Shown here: positions 6,866 to 9,881 of the stretch, one piece after another | How the letters are laid out: the number at the start of each line of letters is the position of its first letter | How positions within the stretch are numbered: the stretch's first letter is position 1 | Source of the DNA: Actinomycetota bacterium | GTDB lineage: Bacteria; Actinomycetota; Actinomycetes; S36-B12; UBA10799 | Assembly: GCA_030837445.1 (NCBI GenBank) | Contig: JAUPKM010000049.1 | Location: 1 to 9,881, forward strand | Length of the DNA: 9,881 bases | Reading direction: 5' to 3' | Notes under the pieces: generated by a model | The model's database searches: none | Told to the model about the DNA's origin: nothing | What the model saw: only the letters and a program-made list of their open reading frames with translations | Program-made: the position numbers and the translations under genes

Positions 6866-6886
6866 CCGGGTGGTACAACCGCCCGG
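6866..6886. promoter_or_regulatory. 21-bp imperfect palindrome upstream of the esterase gene
   Basis: CCGGGTGGT and ACCGCCCGG are complementary arms around a 3-base centre (ACA), with one G-T mismatch at the sixth pair. It lies 29-49 bp before the esterase start, so it could be an operator or a leader hairpin. Confidence 0.45.
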
Positions 6887-6942
6887 CGTGTGTAACATCT
6901 ACCCACCCAAGACGCCTGGCAAACCTGCATCAGGGAATTCGT

Positions 6943-6957
6943 CGGAAGCAGTTTCCG
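6943..6957. promoter_or_regulatory. 15-bp dyad next to the main palindrome
   Basis: CGGAA and TTCCG flank a 5-base centre (GCAGT). It directly abuts the 18-bp palindrome at 6958, so the two may form a composite site. The arms are short and chance is possible. Confidence 0.3.
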
Positions 6958-6975
6958 GCCGCGATCGATCGCGGC
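6958..6975. promoter_or_regulatory. 18-bp perfect palindrome, candidate operator of the MFS gene
   Basis: GCCGCGATCGATCGCGGC is identical to its reverse complement. It ends 46 bp before the MFS start codon, a typical place for a TetR- or MarR-type repressor site controlling an efflux gene. The regulator is not in the window, so the function is inferred. Confidence 0.55.
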
Positions 6976-7021
6976 GTGAAATGAGTCGGCGGCGAGCCTC
7001 CACTGGTGGGACCATTGTCCG

Positions 7022-8455
7022 ATGTCGACGATGCGGAGCGCGCTGGGACGGTTCGGCGCGATCGCGATCGCCCTCATCTGTGTGCAGCTCGACTACTTCG
7101 CGCTCGCCTTGGCGCTGCCGAACATGGCCGAGGACCTGCATACGACACCGGAGAATCTGCAGTGGTCGGTCAGCGCCTACATGATCGCGCTGGGTATCGC
7201 CATGGTTCCTGGCAGTCGGCTGGCGGATCTGGTCGGCCGGAAGAAGATCGTCCTGATCGGACTGTCGATTTTCGGACTGGCGTCGCTGTGGTGTGGGCTG
7301 TCTCCGACAGCGGACTCGGTCATCGTGGCTCGGATCGTGCAAGGCCTCGGTGCCGGCCTGTACTTCCCGGTCGCCTTCGCCCTCGTCAGCAACGCCACCA
7401 CCGACCAGGAGCGACCCAAGATGCTCGGCTTCCTAAGCGGACTCGCCGGCATCGGCACCGCCGCCGGTCCGATCCTGGGCGGTGCCTTCTCCGCCACGAT
7501 CGGCTGGCGCTGGGTCTTCTTCGTCAATGTGCCGATCGCCGCCGCGGGGGTGATCTGGGGTGCGTTCCAACTCCGCGAGCAAACCGACCCGGACCTGGCC
7601 GGAAAGCGGATTCGGAATCTGGACTACCTGGGCATTGCGTTGATCGCGCTGCTGGTCGCGGGGTTCTCGCTCGCCCTCGACGATCTGTCGACATCCCCGG
7701 GTTCGTTCTGGTTGACCATCTTCCCGGCGTTGATCGCACTCATCGCGTTGGTCGGGTTCGTCGTCTGGGAGCGGAGGTCGAGTTGGCCGGTGCTACCACC
7801 GGACCTCTGGCGCAACCAGCGGTTCACGGCGCTGGTGCTGGCCGCCACCATCGCCAACGCCGGACTCTGCGTGATGATCTTCCTCGCGACGCTGTACCTA
7901 CAGCAGACCAGAGGGCTGTCAGGTCTTGCGGCCGGTCTGTTGTTCATCCCGGCCGCGGTTGGTCTGTCGATCGGCGGCCCCATCAGCGGGCGACTGGCGC
8001 CTCGGTTCGCGGGCCAGCGGGTGATGACGGTCGCGATGATCGCAGGAGCCCTGTGCTTGGCCGCGCTGGCCTTCTCCCAGAACCTCGTCGTCTACCTGGT
8101 GTTGATGGGCATCGCGTCGTTCTTCCTCGGGCTGGGGTTCCAATTCGGCAACATCGCGGTTCAGAGCGTGGTGCGCCTTTCGCAGGCCGGTGCCGCGGCT
8201 GGCGTGCTGCTGACGGTGATGGTCACCACCGGTGGCATTGGGGTAGTGGCGGCTGCGGCTTCGCTGGAGGCGTTCGGCCTGAACGGCTCGGCGGACCAGC
8301 ACTCGATGACGGTCACCTATCTGCAGTGGGCGGTGCTGGTGGGAGTGCTGGGGGTCGCCTTCGGTCTCTGGCAGTGGCGTCGGGCAACGCTGCCGGAGGC
8401 CTTCGCCGATGACGCCGTGCACGGGGCGGCCGCCGCCCGGGCTACTCATGATTGA
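7022..8455 (+). CDS. MFS transporter, DHA2 (EmrB/QacA-like) drug:H+ antiporter type
   Basis: The 477-aa integral membrane protein has the length and hydrophobic pattern of 14-helix DHA2 transporters, which export drugs or other small molecules with proton exchange. Signatures are a TM1 block LDYFALALALP (23-33, in the place of the usual LDxTIVNVALP with its Asp24 kept), motif A as GSRLADLVGRKK (64-75), the TM4 region IVARIVQGLGAGLYFPVAF with the conserved Arg, and antiporter motif C as GIGTAAGPILGG (143-154). The central LALDDLSTSPGSFW region is also usual for the family. ATG at 7022 is the first good start, but only a weak GGTGGG lies upstream; ATG at 7031 is an alternative. A palindrome cluster upstream suggests repressor control. 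Substrate cannot be predicted. A long open frame in +1 register (7006-8412) is a GC shadow. Confidence 0.93.
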   Translation: MSTMRSALGRFGAIAIALICVQLDYFALALALPNMAEDLHTTPENLQWSVSAYMIALGIAMVPGSRLADLVGRKKIVLIGLSIFGLASLWCGLSPTADSVIVARIVQGLGAGLYFPVAFALVSNATTDQERPKMLGFLSGLAGIGTAAGPILGGAFSATIGWRWVFFVNVPIAAAGVIWGAFQLREQTDPDLAGKRIRNLDYLGIALIALLVAGFSLALDDLSTSPGSFWLTIFPALIALIALVGFVVWERRSSWPVLPPDLWRNQRFTALVLAATIANAGLCVMIFLATLYLQQTRGLSGLAAGLLFIPAAVGLSIGGPISGRLAPRFAGQRVMTVAMIAGALCLAALAFSQNLVVYLVLMGIASFFLGLGFQFGNIAVQSVVRLSQAGAAAGVLLTVMVTTGGIGVVAAAASLEAFGLNGSADQHSMTVTYLQWAVLVGVLGVAFGLWQWRRATLPEAFADDAVHGAAAARATHD

Positions 8456-8460
8456 TACCC

Positions 8461-8494
8461 GCGGCCGAGAGCGCGCCGCCCGGGTAGACGCCCG
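8461..8494 (+). terminator. Weak GC-rich hairpins after the MFS gene
   Basis: GCGGC (8461-8465) can pair with GCCGC (8475-8479) around 9 bases, and CGGG (8481-8484) with CCCG (8491-8494) around 6. They start 6 bp after the MFS stop. The stems are short and lack T-runs, so termination is uncertain and the next gene might be read through. Confidence 0.25.
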
Positions 8495-8508
8495 CTCCGG
8501 CAGTATCG

Positions 8509-8528
8509 TCGCCTCCTAGTCGAGGCGA
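8509..8528 (+). promoter_or_regulatory. Hairpin/dyad just before the TMEM175-like gene
   Basis: TCGCCTC (8509-8515) pairs perfectly with GAGGCGA (8522-8528) around a 6-base loop. It ends 2 bases before the GGGA ribosome binding site (8531-8534). TATCGT at 8504-8509 resembles a -10 box, without a matching -35. The dyad may be an operator or a leader hairpin affecting translation. Confidence 0.4.
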
Positions 8529-8540
8529 AAGGGACAACGA

Positions 8541-9317
8541 ATGCCGGCTGCGGAAGAAACCACGGCGGCGACGGGACCGACGGACGAACCGCGACCCAGA
8601 TACAGCGTCTGGTCGGTGCGCTACCCCCGAGGCGGTGCGGAATTCAATCGGCTGCTGTCGTTGGTGGACAACGGTGCGGTGGTCGCGCTGACGCTTCTGT
8701 CGCTGACCGTCCTGGTCCGCCATCCGCGAGATGAGGCCTGGTGGGTTGCCTTCCGTGACCTCATCGTGGGACGCAACGGCGGCCTGCTGGCGCTGATCGT
8801 GTCGTTCGCCCTGGTCGGCGTGTTCTGGCTCAGTCACCACCAACTCGTCTCGCAGGTGGTCGCCATCGATCGGGTGTTCATGGTGGTGAACTTCTTCTTC
8901 CTGTTCGCCTTCACGTTGACGCCGGTGGCGGCCGTGGCGATGTCGGAGCACTCCCACGATTCATACGCGATCGGCTTCTACGCCGTTTGGCTGTTTGCGT
9001 TGATTCTGTTGGAGGCGCTGTTGGTGTGGGTGGCAGAGCACCGCGGGTTGTTCGCCACCGCCCGGCAGGGCAAGGATGTGATGATCGATCAGTTGCTGCT
9101 GGCGGGCGCCCGCCTACTGGTCTCCGCCGCGGCCATCGTTGCCATCTACACCTTTGGGCGATCGGTCGCTGTTGTGGTGCTGGTTGTGGGCTTGGGCTTG
9201 ATCGACGTGTTTCTCCGACGCCGGGCCCCGGTCGCCCCGGTCGAATCCGCCGAGTGGTCCCCGCCAGCTACTGACCGACCTGCTGGACCGGCGGCCGAGG
9301 CGCCCGGACCACCTTGA
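8541..9317 (+). CDS. TMEM175/DUF1211-like six-helix membrane protein
   Basis: The 258-aa protein resembles bacterial TMEM175 (DUF1211) proteins, some of which are K+-selective channels working as tetramers. I see six hydrophobic segments at about 43-60, 80-97, 112-133, 142-164, 183-203 and 208-225. The helix-1 block LVDNGAVVALTLLSL (41-55) aligns with the family's FSDGVFAIAITLLVL, and LIVSFALVGVFWLSHHQLV (85-103) with the family's helix-2 FLVIGxYWLSHHRLF-type block; AIDRVFMVVNFFFLFAFTLTPVAAV matches helix 3. The FSD pore signature is changed to LVD, only Asp43 remaining. N- and C-terminal tails are hydrophilic, the last about 30 residues Pro/Ala-rich. ATG at 8541 follows GGGA at 6 bases. Its end overlaps the next, convergent gene. 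Family membership is likely; ion conduction is not shown. Confidence 0.8.
   Translation: MPAAEETTAATGPTDEPRPRYSVWSVRYPRGGAEFNRLLSLVDNGAVVALTLLSLTVLVRHPRDEAWWVAFRDLIVGRNGGLLALIVSFALVGVFWLSHHQLVSQVVAIDRVFMVVNFFFLFAFTLTPVAAVAMSEHSHDSYAIGFYAVWLFALILLEALLVWVAEHRGLFATARQGKDVMIDQLLLAGARLLVSAAAIVAIYTFGRSVAVVVLVVGLGLIDVFLRRRAPVAPVESAEWSPPATDRPAGPAAEAPGPP
9268..9317. other. 50-bp tail-to-tail gene overlap
   Basis: The last 17 codons of the TMEM175-like gene (+) are antisense to the last codons of the DUF1707 gene (-), and both stops are clear (TGA at 9315, TAG on the minus strand at 9268-9270). No room is left for a conventional terminator between them. Confidence 0.85.
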
Positions 9318-9881
9318 TCTCGCCCAGGATTGCTGCCCCTCGGATCACCAGCGTGGGTCCATTCGCTGTGGCCAGGCCCGACGGAAGTGTTTGGCTGCCC
9401 AAAAGGGCCACTGCGTCACCTCGCACGGCCATTCCCTCGGGGATGGTGAGCTCTAGCTCGCCGAACAGACAGACCGCAGTCAGAATGGTCTCTTGACCAG
9501 TCAAGACGGCTTCCGTGAAGTTGAGCTTTCCCCCGCCGAACACGCAGACTGCGGTCAACTCTGCCGGGACCGTCCACGCGCCTGCACGTTCGAATTCCCC
9601 GAATACCGCAACGATGGGCCCACTTTGAGCTGCGGCAGGTGAAGACCCAGCGGCGACTGTCGCGTTCCCGGTCGGCATGGCAATGCCACTGCTGGTCGGA
9701 ACTGCGAGGGTGCCGGGCGGTACCGGCAGATCACTGAGAATGGGAACCAAATCCCCGATCGTGGTGGCGGCGTACACCGCCGTCAGTCGTTCCTCGTGCT
9801 CCGCGGGGGTCAGTCGTCCTTCGGCGTAGCTCTCGCGCAGGACGTCGGCGACCCGATCCCGATCGGCGTCCGAGGCGCGCA
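9268..9881 (-). CDS. DUF1707 and LiaF-like (cell wall-active antibiotics response) domain protein, start at window edge
   Basis: The frame runs off the right edge. The last complete codons on the minus strand read RASDADRDRVADVLRESYAE, and the two bases before them are TG, so an NTG start codon cut by one base is very likely, because DUF1707 proteins typically begin MRASDADRERV. The protein would have about 204 aa. Residues 1-50 are DUF1707, including GRLTPAEHEERL and TTIGDLVPILSDLP. A low-complexity Ala/Thr/Gly linker without a membrane helix follows (about 53-86). The C-terminal part (about 87-190) has the repeated strand pattern AVFGEF, AVCVFGGGKLNF, AVCLFGELEL and ALLGS of LiaF C-terminal/DUF2154-type domains. 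Such proteins are associated with envelope-stress sensing in Gram-positive bacteria; here the role is inferred. Its 3' end overlaps the TMEM175-like gene by 50 bp. Confidence 0.88.
   Translation of the reverse strand, partial: RASDADRDRVADVLRESYAEGRLTPAEHEERLTAVYAATTIGDLVPILSDLPVPPGTLAVPTSSGIAMPTGNATVAAGSSPAAAQSGPIVAVFGEFERAGAWTVPAELTAVCVFGGGKLNFTEAVLTGQETILTAVCLFGELELTIPEGMAVRGDAVALLGSQTLPSGLATANGPTLVIRGAAILGEIKVVRAPRPPVQQVGQ

Larger units (their letters stand above)
6838..7021. promoter_or_regulatory. Divergent promoter region with several dyads
   Basis: This 184-bp spacer must carry the promoters of both the esterase (-) and the MFS transporter (+). I find no convincing -35/-10 pair on either strand. 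It contains three dyad symmetries, listed separately. No regulator gene lies in the window. Confidence 0.6.

Noticed and set aside
7058..7071. 14-bp palindrome GCGATCGCGATCGC inside the MFS gene
   Set aside because: Explained by codons for Ala-Ile-Ala-Ile-Ala in helix 1 with GC-biased codon use. A link with the upstream palindrome is not supported.
7006..8412. Very long second open frame (468 codons) on the plus strand overlapping the MFS gene
   Set aside because: Arg/Gly/Pro-rich translation with no membrane segments or motifs, whereas the other frame has clear MFS signatures. It is a frame shadow of high GC content.
1..9881. CRISPR array, tRNA or rRNA genes, defence or toxin-antitoxin systems
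   Set aside because: No regularly spaced repeats, no cloverleaf-like segments and no recognised defence or toxin families were seen on either strand.

Overview
The window is high-GC DNA with strong G/C third-position codon bias, twin-arginine-rich secretion signals and protein families (DUF1707 plus a LiaF-like domain, an actinobacterial SGNH esterase, an IS110 transposase with an XRE-like tail) that point to an actinomycete (Actinomycetota). I cannot name the genus from sequence alone. Both edges cut a gene.

Layout. (1) 1-1134 is the 3' part of an IS110-family DEDD transposase, whose start and left end lie outside the window. It is followed by a gene-poor 296-bp stretch (1135-1430) that should hold the IS right end, a small hairpin and a pair of 15-bp near-repeats. 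(2) 1431-3002 (+) encodes a secreted PDZ-S41 peptidase-like protein. (3) 3105-4208 and 4241-5482, both on the minus strand and 32 bp apart, encode an Old Yellow Enzyme-type flavin ene-reductase and, upstream of it, an M20D amidohydrolase. They are a likely two-gene operon. The short convergent spacer 3003-3104 carries two small hairpins. (4) 5617-6837 (-) encodes a secreted SGNH/GDSL hydrolase, followed by a strong 18-bp perfect hairpin (5546-5597) that separates it from the M20D gene. (5) 7022-8455 (+), divergent from the esterase, is a DHA2-type MFS transporter. The 184-bp divergent spacer contains an 18-bp perfect palindrome, an adjoining dyad and a 21-bp imperfect palindrome, all plausible operators. 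(6) 8541-9317 (+) is a TMEM175/DUF1211-like six-helix membrane protein. (7) 9268->9881 (-) is a DUF1707 plus LiaF-like protein, apparently missing only the first base of its start codon at the window edge. Its 3' end overlaps the TMEM175-like gene tail to tail by 50 bp.

How it fits together. Most of the region looks like ordinary chromosomal metabolism, secretion and membrane genes rather than one dedicated system. The only mobile element is the IS110 copy at the left edge. I see no convincing new multi-gene system. The points most worth a second look are the XRE-like tail and terminal TTGACA of the IS110 element, the palindrome cluster before the MFS gene, the non-canonical active-site surroundings of the S41 protein, and the altered FSD motif of the TMEM175-like protein.
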